DNA of 64,000 bases from Timonella corticicola (GTDB lineage Bacteria; Actinomycetota; Actinomycetes; Actinomycetales; Cellulomonadaceae), in NCBI RefSeq assembly GCF_042683685.1, contig NZ_JBHUOP010000003.1, positions 496,001-560,000 on the forward strand, given 5' to 3'. Positions within the stretch are counted from its first letter, which is position 1. Each line of letters begins with the position of its first letter. Positions 38,001-45,779 of this stretch are shown piece by piece. The notes beneath the pieces are model-generated. The model saw nothing but the letters and a program-made list of their open reading frames with translations, was not told where the DNA came from and made no database searches. A program made the translations under genes and the position numbers.

Positions 38001-38331
38001 AACCGGTATGGCGCAGCCTGCTGTTCTGCAGAACTTCAAGGAGCCTACCCCGGACCCGGAGAAGCCTGTTCCAACCCCGGACCCGGAGAAGCCAACTCCG
38101 ACGCCCGATCCTGAGGAACCATTTGTTGAGGTTGATAGTGACTCAAAAGACGGTTCAGACACTGAGAAGCCGGTTGTTGAGGTTGATAGTGACTCAGAGG
38201 AAACTGCAGATTCTGAAGTTCTGAGTCAAACGGGAACGAACGCTGGGCATCTCGCGCTCGGTGCTCTCATCACCGTTTTGCTCGGTGCATTGTTCCTCGG
38301 GCTCGCCCGTCGGCGACCACGCGAAGGATAG
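35071..38331 (+). CDS. Sortase-anchored surface protein, paralogue of the first adhesin
   Basis: 1086 residues. Signal peptide with cleavage near AQA-A. Beta-rich isopeptide-type domains share segments with the first adhesin (FNKTSNLNRALTARNEDG; VVIVDTLPEGVQW versus VIITDVLPIGQTW). A prealbumin-like domain near residue 900-980 (YNVTEVVAPKGYQLPSK) follows. A wall-spanning Pro-rich region has tandem P(T/V)PDPEKP units and an acidic VEVDSDS repeat, ending in sorting signal LSQTG (~1050), helix and RRRPREG. ATG at 35071 has GGAG 8 nt upstream; GTG at 35050 is an alternative. Probably an adhesin or fimbrial subunit. Confidence 0.9.
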   Translation: MQRTQGFRLLKRLLAAGLASLLVLSGAVTAQAASGSVSGIDVNINYRTNPDGSLVEGEQHTINLYYATAPTAGFDEVLEPGTVFTIELPAGVDVADAELTKALEKNQLVETLDRNGNKITIVFKDSFKGLEAITNGAINFKFSVENVEVSEEVVHHWQINGEETEYTVVLKEPGDEFIDEIISDSAKTGPNALDLTSVVSYNKETGEYTLNRDALARQEINYTLILDTPNALTNVRIEDTVDNRLVYVPGSLKITQTSWDAQGRNKKTVAVPTPDDIEESTTGFGFNLSVPLNSKTKITYSAKISEAQVDALWSELRTQIAAASPGAKVKVTVDNTAVIGGRAHEKSVDLTYTVPAASPDPGPVAPTGMFNKTSNLNRALTARNEDGTLAQPLDITYTLTADLTKYAAADDKFKPTQNVVIVDTLPEGVQWQTGTEFIAVTGSGPITELQPVAGLTDVTANSFADNSYVGKYFVDGKNLYINVGRDYTTKVQIAAKAQILATIGSGSVPDATFPELADRYWKVVNTADFHTGLNSTKKQTTSYPYTARDRDPEGEDNEKYFAKGMHSQDITVNPGASTSEKVVYNVPVTFTVDGVQLHDARIVDYIDHSFFNVTAQNVSDIKITGTYDGTAVTEENFTVGLDDARNLVITPNAENWPHDTSNKKLKIEIVLQTLPLDPRRTAEVTNRATIFGQDNEILYRSETTARASNAGSEAEVRKSVENGRGGWGDNLILKYDTDGNLLDADGTICDSDDTAQDCGTFMYKIEVIGHDGYSGPVAQVSDKLPAELEFLSFANADGFVLDGDTVDADNGLQARVDRENSTVFIEYKPGVTRFAEGVPGDGERVSAVIFKVRIKADADIKMNTPIWNVALAGDKPVSEVPVTPSADYPLFMNKVDGDDASTVISDANARFTIVGPLPSTDVITESAYVLNGEIVIDVDGEPTAVTVADHGFYNVTEVVAPKGYQLPSKVFEVYVPETGMAQPAVLQNFKEPTPDPEKPVPTPDPEKPTPTPDPEEPFVEVDSDSKDGSDTEKPVVEVDSDSEETADSEVLSQTGTNAGHLALGALITVLLGALFLGLARRRPREG

Positions 38332-38336
38332 ACGTT

Positions 38337-38374
38337 CAGTGTGGTGTGACCCCTGATGAGGTCACACCACACTG
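38337..38374 (+). terminator. Hairpin terminator after the second adhesin gene
   Basis: A 15-bp perfect stem CAGTGTGGTGTGACC with its complement, 8-nt loop, 5 bp after the stop codon; no T-run. Confidence 0.6.
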
Positions 38375-38473
38375 ACTCAGGGGCAGAGCCCCACCCCCAA
38401 TGGTGGCGGGAGAATCCACATGGATTCTGCCGCCACTGCCGTTGATCGAACTCTGCGACTGAACACTCAAACT

Positions 38474-38542
38474 CCGCTGGGACGAAATCGGTCCGGGTGC
38501 ATGGTTTTATACCGTGCACCCGGACCAATTTCGCCCCAGCGA
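38474..38542 (+). repeat. 69-bp palindromic element, family F copy 5
   Basis: The most symmetrical copy: CCGCTGGGACGAAAT and ATTTCGCCCCAGCGA ends, GGTCCGGGTGCA and TGCACCCGGACC inner arms. It lies between convergent adhesin and CAP genes. Confidence 0.85.
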
Positions 38543-38585
38543 GTAGCGGGCAATAGATCAGAGGATAGCGACCGTCAAAAACCCA

Positions 38586-39689
38586 CTACTTGACGGTGAC
38601 CGTGATGGTCTTCGACTTCGCTGAGGTGTTCTTGGCCTTGGCCGGGACAAATACGCGGTACTTGTAGGTGCCCTTTGTCGCAGGAGCCTTCACCTTGATG
38701 GTGTGCGTGCCCTTCTTCAAGGACGCGACGTTGACCCACTTCTTGCCGTTGTGGCGCTGCAGCTTGGCCGCGTGTGACACCTTCACGCTCTTCCAGGTGA
38801 TTGTCTTGGAAGGCTTGACGAAGTTGACCTGTGCGAAACCGGTGACCTTTGCCTTGGTTTTGGCTGTGACCTTTACGGTGGGCGATGTCGCAGCCTTACG
38901 CTGACCACTCTTGGGGATGTGGATGCGGTACTTCGAAGAGGTGCCGGCTGTGGCTCCAGCCTTGATCTTGATGGTGTGCGTGCCCTTCTTCAAGGACGCG
39001 ACGTTGACCCACTTCTTGCCGTTGTGGCGTTGCAGCTTGGCCGCGTGCGACACCTTCACGCTCTTCCAGGTCACGGTCGACTTGGGAGTGACCGTGACGT
39101 TTTTGGTGAAGCCGGTGACCTTTGCAGCACTCGCAGGATAGGTTGCAAAGATTTGGGTGCCCCAGTGCTGACCCTTGTCGTCGATGTACACGCCGATGCC
39201 GACGTGGGTGTAGGTGGAGGCGAGGATGTTCGCACGGTGTCCATCGGATTTCATCCACTGGTAGTACAGGGCGATTCCGGTGTTGTTGCTGGCTGCACTG
39301 TTGTATGCGACGTTCTCTCCGAGTGTGCGCCAGCCGGAGGGAACCTGTGTTGTCAGGTTCGTGTTGTGCCGCAAGGTGGCGTTGCCGGCCATCTTCTTTG
39401 CCCATGCCCGGGCGACCTTGTTGAGGTCAGCGTTGCGCTCAAGCGTGGAGACGCCTGCTCGTTTGCGGTCCTTGTTGAGCGTGGTGAAGATGGCGCTTTC
39501 GGACGTTGTGTCGGTGGCGGAACGCGCCTTGGTGAGTTTCGGATACGTGAGTGAATTGAGTTTCTTACTGTATTCCGTCTTCAGCGACGAACTGGTTGCC
39601 TTGGTCGTGTTCGCCGCTTGCGCTGGAGCAGCGACGACTCCTGTCACCACGAGTCCAGCGGTCAGCGCGACCGCGAGTAGCTTCTTCAA
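38586..39689 (-). CDS. Secreted CAP-domain (SCP/PR1) protein with two C-terminal repeats
   Basis: 367 residues, TTG start with AGGGGGA upstream. Signal peptide cleaved near AQA-A. The CAP domain (~65-185) has FTTLNKDRKRAGVSTLE, LRHNTNL, LGENVAYN, SDGHRANILASTYTHVGIGV and GTQIFA. Two ~85-residue tail repeats share the identical core KLQRHNGKKWVNVASLKKG, nearly identical at DNA level too, suggesting recent duplication or gene conversion. CAP proteins are secreted and can bind lipids or act in host interaction; the bacterial role is unsettled. The tail repeat reappears in the secreted protein at the end of the window. Confidence 0.88.
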   Translation of the reverse strand: MKKLLAVALTAGLVVTGVVAAPAQAANTTKATSSSLKTEYSKKLNSLTYPKLTKARSATDTTSESAIFTTLNKDRKRAGVSTLERNADLNKVARAWAKKMAGNATLRHNTNLTTQVPSGWRTLGENVAYNSAASNNTGIALYYQWMKSDGHRANILASTYTHVGIGVYIDDKGQHWGTQIFATYPASAAKVTGFTKNVTVTPKSTVTWKSVKVSHAAKLQRHNGKKWVNVASLKKGTHTIKIKAGATAGTSSKYRIHIPKSGQRKAATSPTVKVTAKTKAKVTGFAQVNFVKPSKTITWKSVKVSHAAKLQRHNGKKWVNVASLKKGTHTIKVKAPATKGTYKYRVFVPAKAKNTSAKSKTITVTVK

Positions 39690-40217
39690 GTTTTCCCCCT
39701 GCGTGGAGACACTCTGCGATTACAGATCGTTAGGGTGTTGTCCCTGCTCGCCGGGGGTTGTGTGGTGACCCGATGTGCTGTGACGCTCTGTTATCGGCAA
39801 GTATCTTCACAAAATAAACATTGTTTTACTGCCGAATTAAATATTTCACATAGAAAAAAGGTGTCAACCGCAACTTGGCATTGAAAGCCTGGGGCCAAGG
39901 TCCTTATTGGCGACGAGTCGGCAGGGCCATGTGGCTCACCTCCGCAGGTCGGAGGTCAAGTTGGGGGAGCTGTCGGAAACGGCGTGTTTCCGGGAAATCC
40001 GATCATTTTGTGGGATGTGACACGTGAGCGTTCGGTCACAGTTGCTCAAGTTTTGGCCGCATCGAGCCGTCGCGTATCGAAAGGTGGATATTGGCTGAGC
40101 CTCGCTTGGTCTGAGCAGGCTTGGGTCAATCTTCTAGGCGAAATCAGTTGTTTACCCACGAACTCAGCCTGCTCCGGCATGATCTCGTGGGTAAAAGGCT
40201 GAGTTCGATGCGCGGAG
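39690..40217. other. 528-bp gene-free region with family-E element
   Basis: It contains an AT-rich stretch (39808-39860) probably including the CAP gene promoter, a short hairpin near 39978, and the 69-bp element at 40139-40207. An open frame at 39984-40202 overlaps the repeat and looks non-coding. Confidence 0.6.
40139..40207. repeat. 69-bp palindromic element, family E copy 2
   Basis: Read in reverse it begins CGAACTCAGCCTTTTACCC and mirrors the copy at 17876 across the full 69 bp. It directly follows the stop of the LysR gene. Confidence 0.75.
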
Positions 40218-41093
40218 TTAGGTGAAGAGCGTTCGGGCTACCTCGACGAACCGCGCAGCGGCGGTGGTGAGGGTCCGTTCGGCCGAGGTGACAAGTACAA
40301 GATCGCGCACTGCATCCTTGTGGGCGAATGGAATCAGTGTCACCTCGTGGCGGTAGGCGCGGCTCGGAACGATTGTGATGCCCAGTCCGGCGGCAACGAG
40401 GCCGAGTACGGTACTGATCTCCTGCCCTTCAAAGGTGACGCGCGGACTTATGCCCCAGCGGCGAAGCAATGCATCCGTGGTGCGGCGCAGGCCTAATCCA
40501 TGCCGGGTTGCAATAAGGTCTTGATCTGCGATGTCGTGACTGTGAATAGTTGACTTGGCTGCCAGTGGGTGGCTGTTGGGGACTGCGAGCACGAGTTGTT
40601 CCTGCATGAGGATCTGGCTTTCAAGGCGCATTGAATCTGGAATGATCGCGATGAATGCGGCATCCACTTTGCCTGCTTCGAGGGCCTCAAGACATTCGCT
40701 GCGTGATCCCTGTGTAAGCGTGAAGTCCACCTGCGGATGTTCGGGAACGAAGGCGCTGATTGCCTGTGGGACCACATGCTCACCCAGCGAGTGTTGGAAT
40801 GCCAGGCGTACCGACCCGCGAACCTCTGAGCGTAGGTCGTTGAGGGTGTTATCAAGGTTGGTGAGCGTGGCCTTGGCGGCCTCGCCCAGCCTAATTGCGT
40901 CCTTCGTGGGGCGAACCTCCCGGCCATGCCGCTGTTTAAGCGTGAGCCCGGTGATCTCTTCTGCGCGTGCGAGCGAGCGGCTTACCTGGGGTTGGGGGAC
41001 TGCGAGTATCTCGGCCGCCCCGGTGACCTGCCCCATTTCGGCGAAGGCTGCCAAGATCGGCAGATGTGGAAGGAGGGCCTGAAGATCATCCAT
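40218..41093 (-). CDS. LysR-family transcriptional regulator
   Basis: 291 residues. N-terminal HTH LPILAAFAEMGQVTGAAEILAVPQPQVSRSLARAEEITG (residues ~10-50) and a type-2 periplasmic-binding effector domain (RLAFQHSLGEHVVPQAISAF; LVLAVPNSHPLA). It is divergent from an MFS transporter gene with ~109 bp between starts, the classic arrangement in which the regulator controls the transporter. The region between contains AT-rich T-N11-A-like sequence. The inducer is unknown. Confidence 0.92.
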   Translation of the reverse strand: MDDLQALLPHLPILAAFAEMGQVTGAAEILAVPQPQVSRSLARAEEITGLTLKQRHGREVRPTKDAIRLGEAAKATLTNLDNTLNDLRSEVRGSVRLAFQHSLGEHVVPQAISAFVPEHPQVDFTLTQGSRSECLEALEAGKVDAAFIAIIPDSMRLESQILMQEQLVLAVPNSHPLAAKSTIHSHDIADQDLIATRHGLGLRRTTDALLRRWGISPRVTFEGQEISTVLGLVAAGLGITIVPSRAYRHEVTLIPFAHKDAVRDLVLVTSAERTLTTAAARFVEVARTLFT

Positions 41094-41202
41094 ATGAAAA
41101 GTGTATGGATAATCAAATTAAATATCTATTAGTGCTATGCAAATGAACTGCGTACCGTGAATTGGGAAACCTCCACCGCATCGGAAGGAACCCAGAGTCA
41201 CC

Positions 41203-42573
41203 GTGACCCAGCCATCCGGGTATACAGCCGAATCCACCCAATACCGCCGACTCGTCGCCAGTCTATTTCTCGGCGGAACTGCCGTGTTCGCGCAACTTTA
41301 TGCACCACAGGCAGTCCTCCCGCTCATCGGGCGCGATCTCGGTCTCACTGCTGGCCAAGCCGGGCTTGTGGTGTCCGTGGGAACCATCGGCCTGGCCCTC
41401 GGCGTGATCCCGTGGGCAGGTCTGTCTGGACGCTATGGGCGGGTCAACACGATGCGTGCCGCAATCCTCGCTGGAACTGGGCTGACTCTCTTAAGTTGCT
41501 TCGCAACCACCCTGCCTCTGCTGCTTGCGGCGCGGTTCGTTGCGGGCTTCGCCATCGGAGCTGTTCCAGCCCTAGCCCTGTCATACCTCAATGCCGAAGT
41601 GCGCCGTGATGCCGCCGCACGCGGGGCGGGAGTGTTCATCGCAGGCAACTCGATAGGTGGCCTACTGGGACGGATACTTGCCGGAGTGGCCGCAGGCCAC
41701 TGGGGGTGGCAGGGTGGAATGCTCGCGGTATCGCTTCTATCAGCAGCCGCTGCCGTGGGATTCGTGATGCTTGTGCAGCCTGATGCCTGCCCTGACAGTG
41801 AGTGCGACCATGTGCGCACAAAAGTGACCAAAGGAGAGGGTCGCATTCATTCGCCGGTGGTCGCGTTCAGTGGACCCAAACGCTATCTGGCCCTCCTGAG
41901 CGACCCGATGCAGCGACGAATCTATCTGATCGGGTTTTTGTTGATGGGGGCGTTTGTGACCGTCTACAACTACCTCGGATACAGACTTCAGGCAGCGCCC
42001 TTCAATCTCCCGTCCTCGATGACCTCGTTCCTGTTCGTGGGTCTGCTTGCGGGTACTGTGGCGTCAGTCTTAACTGGTGGACTTGTCATCAGACATGGGC
42101 GAAAAGCCGTGATCGCAGTTTCCGGAGGTGTCCTTGCTGTGGGTGTGGCGGTCACGCTTATTCCACAGATGTGGGCACAGGTCTGTGGACTCGTGCTCGT
42201 GACCCTTGGGTTCTTTGGCGGGCAGTCCGTCGCGTCTGGCTGGGCGTCGGCAGGGCCGATGGCGGGTCGAACCCAAGCTGGCGCGCTCTACACGCTTGCC
42301 TACTACGCGGGTGGCTCGCTCGTGGGGTGGTGCGGGGGAGAAGTGCTTGAGCGCTCAGGCTGGTTGGGGCTTGTCATCATGGTGGCGGCACTCGGAGTGG
42401 CAGTCGCCGGTGCCGCCACGATGCCCCTATTACCTGCGAAAATACGTTCCTCTCTGATGGCTGTCGCACGCGACACGCCGGCCCGACATGACGTGGCCAC
42501 CCCAAGGGTGAGGACAAAACGTCAGAAAAGTCTGGCCGAAAGTCCCAGCGGAACATGGGTAAAGAACTATTAA
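41203..42573 (+). CDS. MFS transporter (drug/metabolite efflux, YnfM-like)
   Basis: 456 residues with 12 membrane helices. The MFS signature between TM2 and TM3 is WAGLSGRYGRVNTMR, and TM4-5 GFAIGAVPALALSYLNAEV resembles the YybF/YnfM efflux group. A ~50-residue central cytosolic loop (QPDACPDSECDHVRTK) carries two Cys and a His. The GTG start has AAGGAA upstream. The divergent LysR gene probably controls it. Substrate unknown; arabinose-type or drug efflux are options. Confidence 0.88.
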   Translation: MTQPSGYTAESTQYRRLVASLFLGGTAVFAQLYAPQAVLPLIGRDLGLTAGQAGLVVSVGTIGLALGVIPWAGLSGRYGRVNTMRAAILAGTGLTLLSCFATTLPLLLAARFVAGFAIGAVPALALSYLNAEVRRDAAARGAGVFIAGNSIGGLLGRILAGVAAGHWGWQGGMLAVSLLSAAAAVGFVMLVQPDACPDSECDHVRTKVTKGEGRIHSPVVAFSGPKRYLALLSDPMQRRIYLIGFLLMGAFVTVYNYLGYRLQAAPFNLPSSMTSFLFVGLLAGTVASVLTGGLVIRHGRKAVIAVSGGVLAVGVAVTLIPQMWAQVCGLVLVTLGFFGGQSVASGWASAGPMAGRTQAGALYTLAYYAGGSLVGWCGGEVLERSGWLGLVIMVAALGVAVAGAATMPLLPAKIRSSLMAVARDTPARHDVATPRVRTKRQKSLAESPSGTWVKNY

Positions 42574-42886
42574 GGTCAACGTCAAAGGTGTTTAAGGAGG
42601 CGCTGTCTCGCGACAGCACGAGACGCGACTCAGCCAGTGGCATCCGTTACCCACAAGGAAAGGGATGCCACTGGTTTCCTGCTGCCAGGCGCACAACACG
42701 CGCTGCACCACGAGGAATGCAGCAGTGGCCAGCACGGCACACTTCGCACGGTGGATATCATGCTGTGCACAAAGAATGCCAGCAGACGGAAAACACCCGA
42801 GCAAGATGTATCAAACACCATCGCGATGAACTGCCAACCGACTCGCCGCACACGCACCCGGGGTTGGCCTGCCTGAGGAGAACCAC
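42574..42886. other. 313-bp intergenic region with MFS terminator
   Basis: It contains the terminator at 42633-42677 and a hairpin at its start (TCTCGCGACAGCACGAGA). The remainder should hold the promoter of the next gene; no clear -35/-10 pair stands out. Confidence 0.55.
42633..42677. terminator. Intrinsic terminator after the MFS gene
   Basis: CCAGTGGCATCC (42633-42644) pairs with GGATGCCACTGG (42663-42674), followed by TTT. Confidence 0.7.
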
Positions 42887-44788
42887 ATGTTGGAACAACT
42901 GAACGGTGTCATCCTGCCACCCGCCGTGGCGGATGCGCTCAAAAAGGCCCCAAAGATCATCACCCCGGCCACGCGCGCCGAACTCTACGAAATGTCTTTG
43001 GGTCCAAACGGCGCGAACACCTTTGAGGTGACGTACCCGATTGCAGGTCACGGCACCGTGAAGGAAGCGGACGTGGTCCGCTGCAAAAACGGCATCGCCG
43101 TCAACTATCCCGAGGACTACATGCGTCGCCGCGACCCCGACTGCATGCGTATCGCGGATGACCGCCCAACCGACAAGCCGCGCTTCTTTGACGTGTACGG
43201 CAAGAGCTTCGACCCGATCAAGCAGGAGACACTCGACTGGCTGTCCACTCAAGAGCTCATCGTGGTGCCGTTCAAGGCCGGTGGCCTGACCTACGGTTCC
43301 GCCTCTCTCGCGATCGTGCCAGCCAACACCGCTTTCTTCGCCACGGCACTCGTGGACCTGCAGGGCTGGACCACCTTTGAGGAACTCGGTGAATTCGCAC
43401 CACGTTCCATCCTGTACGCGGCACCGCCGTTCCGTCACACCCATTTTGAGGGCCGCCAGGTTGTGGTCCACGACCGCACCGAAGAACTACACGAGATCTT
43501 CGCGTACAACCTCTACCCAGGGCCAAGCGCCAAGAAGGGCGTGTTCTCCGCGCTGCTCGACATCGGTGAGACCGAAGGTTGGTTGACCGCTCACGCCAGT
43601 TCCGTGCGCGTGACCACACCATACGACAACGAGACCATCATCATGCACGAGGGCGCCTCTGGCGGTGGAAAGTCCGAGATGTGCCAGGACATCCGCCGCC
43701 AAGACGATGGACGTATCCTGCTCGGCACCAACGTGGTCACCGAGGAACCGTACGTCATCACGCTCAACGAGTCCTCGAAGCTCGCACCTGTCACCGATGA
43801 CATGACCCTGTGTCACAAGGACATCCAAAACGAATCCGGCAAACTGGTGGTCGCCGACGCCGAGGACGGCTGGTTCGTCCGTGTGGACAACATGAAGGAA
43901 TACGGCGAGGACCCACACTTCGAGCGGGCCTGCATCCACCCGGACACCCCACTGGTGTTCTTCAACATCCAGGGCACCCCGAACGCGACCGCCCTACCGT
44001 GGGAGCACACCCCAGACTCGAACGGTAAGCCCTGCCCGAACCCACGCGTTGTCATCCCACGCGCGATGATGAAGGACGTCATCAACGAGCCAATGGAGAT
44101 TGACGTACGCACCTTCGGTGTCCGCCAGCCAGCGTGTACCCGCAACAACCCGAGCTACGGAATCATGGGCATGATGCACGTGGTCCCACCTGCACTCGCG
44201 TGGTTGTGGCGGTTGATCGCACCACGCGGCGACAAGAACCCGTCGATCGGCGAAACCAAGGACGAGAAGAAGACCATCAAGTCCGGCGGCATGGTCTCCG
44301 AGGGCGTCGGCTCGTACTGGCCGTTCAGCACCGGAACCAAGGTTGCGGCCGCGAACCTGCTGCTCAAGCAGATCATGGACTCTCCGAACACCCGCTACGT
44401 GTTGACCCCAAACCAGCACATCGGCGCGTACAAGGTGGGATTCACCGCAGAGTGGCTGACCCGTGAATACCTGGCCCGCCGTGGCGGCGGCAAGATCAAG
44501 CGGGATCAACTCACTCCGGCTCGTTGCCCACTGATGGGTTATGCGCTCAAGGAGGTCAAGATCGACGGCCAGTTGATCCGCCCGACCTTCCTGCAGCCCG
44601 AGAACCAGAGTCAGGTCGGCGTCGAGGCCTATGATTCAGGCGCGAAGATCGTGACCGACTTCTTCAAGTCCGAACTCCAGCAGTTCCTGACCGATGACCT
44701 TGACCCGCTGGGCCGCGAGATCATCGAGGTGTGCCTGCGCGACGGTTCCATCGAAGAGTACGAGGCGTTGACGCCGCTCATGGCGTGA
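42887..44788 (+). CDS. DUF4914-like protein of the PEPCK/HPr-kinase superfamily
   Basis: 633 residues, cytosolic. The only clear catalytic motif is a P-loop HEGASGGGKSEMCQDI (~residue 255-270), which has the GxSGxGKSE form of HPr kinase and the placement of a PEP carboxykinase P-loop. The GTP-PEPCK signature FPSACGKTN is absent, so this is not PckG despite similar length. Length and composition match my memory of DUF4914 proteins, whose reaction is unknown. Later segments FNIQGTPNATALPWEH and SEGVGSYWPFSTGTKVAAANLL resemble PEPCK substrate-binding loops. GAGGAG precedes the ATG. Monocistronic with its own terminator. Confidence 0.7.
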   Translation: MLEQLNGVILPPAVADALKKAPKIITPATRAELYEMSLGPNGANTFEVTYPIAGHGTVKEADVVRCKNGIAVNYPEDYMRRRDPDCMRIADDRPTDKPRFFDVYGKSFDPIKQETLDWLSTQELIVVPFKAGGLTYGSASLAIVPANTAFFATALVDLQGWTTFEELGEFAPRSILYAAPPFRHTHFEGRQVVVHDRTEELHEIFAYNLYPGPSAKKGVFSALLDIGETEGWLTAHASSVRVTTPYDNETIIMHEGASGGGKSEMCQDIRRQDDGRILLGTNVVTEEPYVITLNESSKLAPVTDDMTLCHKDIQNESGKLVVADAEDGWFVRVDNMKEYGEDPHFERACIHPDTPLVFFNIQGTPNATALPWEHTPDSNGKPCPNPRVVIPRAMMKDVINEPMEIDVRTFGVRQPACTRNNPSYGIMGMMHVVPPALAWLWRLIAPRGDKNPSIGETKDEKKTIKSGGMVSEGVGSYWPFSTGTKVAAANLLLKQIMDSPNTRYVLTPNQHIGAYKVGFTAEWLTREYLARRGGGKIKRDQLTPARCPLMGYALKEVKIDGQLIRPTFLQPENQSQVGVEAYDSGAKIVTDFFKSELQQFLTDDLDPLGREIIEVCLRDGSIEEYEALTPLMA

Positions 44789-44833
44789 TGCCGGTCTTGA
44801 TGTAGCCGGCATCCTGTTCTGGGTAAGAGGAGA

Positions 44834-44868
44834 GCGGTCCCGCACTGGGTAGTTGCGGGGCCGCGTTT
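44834..44868 (+). terminator. Terminator after the DUF4914-like gene
   Basis: GCGGTCCCGCA pairs with TGCGGGGCCGC (one G-U), loop of 9 nt, then GTTTC. Confidence 0.7.
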
Positions 44869-44984
44869 CTGTGTCCATTTCCTCCGTGCCCATTTTCGAC
44901 GAGTCGGGCAGTTCAGCCTGCACATCCCGACCCAGCCGGGCTGAGTTGGGGAAGGAGGAGGGGAAGTAAGGGTATAAAGGGGTT

Positions 44985-45305
44985 GTGTCGATTCTTGAGG
45001 TAACCCGGGACAACCACCGCGAGGCCATCCCGGACAGGGGAGTCGTGGTACTGGATTTCTGGGCACCCTGGTGCATGCCCTGCGCACAGTTCGCGCCGAT
45101 CTTTGAACGTACCGCGGCTCGCCACGAGGGCGTCCACTTTGCCAAGGTCAACACCGACGAGAACCAGGATTTGGCCCGGGCCTTCGGAGTGCAGTCGATT
45201 CCCACGGTTGTGATTCTGCGCGACGGCAAGGCCGCATATCACCGCGCAGGCGTTCTGACTGGCCGTGCACTTGACGCCGTGATCAGGACAGTCGCCGCTC
45301 CATAG
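44985..45305 (+). CDS. Thioredoxin
   Basis: 106 residues, single thioredoxin fold. Active site WCMPC (Cys30 and Cys33); the middle residues MP differ from the canonical GP, which may raise or lower its redox potential. The cis-Pro loop QSIPTVVIL is present. GTG start at 44985. No signal peptide, so a cytosolic disulfide reductase. It stands alone between two terminator-bounded units. Confidence 0.9.
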   Translation: MSILEVTRDNHREAIPDRGVVVLDFWAPWCMPCAQFAPIFERTAARHEGVHFAKVNTDENQDLARAFGVQSIPTVVILRDGKAAYHRAGVLTGRALDAVIRTVAAP

Positions 45306-45779
45306 CGCCTGTATCAGTAGGTGCTACCCGAACTTCGCTATCCGAGCACCTGAGATAGCGGGTGAAGGAGCGGGTGAAATTCTTCCCAGGATGCTGGCTC
45401 TTCAGATTCTCACCCGCTGCATGACCCCTTGGTTGACGCTGGAGAGACAAGGATTCATCTGGGAACATACCCCTCTAACCGCCGTTCAGGATCGTATGAG
45501 GAACGAGCGGGAGAGAACCGCCCATGATCGGACCGTCTTATCCCAGTGGGGCCAGGCTCTTCCCCAGGTCCCCTGAGAGGGGCACAATAGCAACTACTCA
45601 CCGGAAAAACGCTTGTCATGAGCGGATATTCTTGGTGGAACCGCCACATCACATGCCCAGCCTCTCATCGGATTCATCTCCGGTATGCGTTGGGCCTATA
45701 CGACGGGCCGCCTCTGAGCACTGAGAAGCCCGTCGCCCCGCCCCCACACGTCCATGAACACTGAAACAGAGATGGACAC
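45306..45779. other. 474-bp gene-free region with inverted repeats
   Basis: Imperfect palindromes at 45334-45359 (CGCTATC/GATAGCG) and 45367-45419 (GCGGGTGA/TCACCCGC) follow the thioredoxin gene. Beyond 45480 no structure or coding frame is convincing; a promoter for the ATPase gene is expected here. Confidence 0.5.

Noticed and set aside
42887..44788. GTP-dependent PEP carboxykinase (pckG)
   Set aside because: Length is similar but the FPSACGKTN P-loop is absent; the P-loop reads GASGGGKSE instead.
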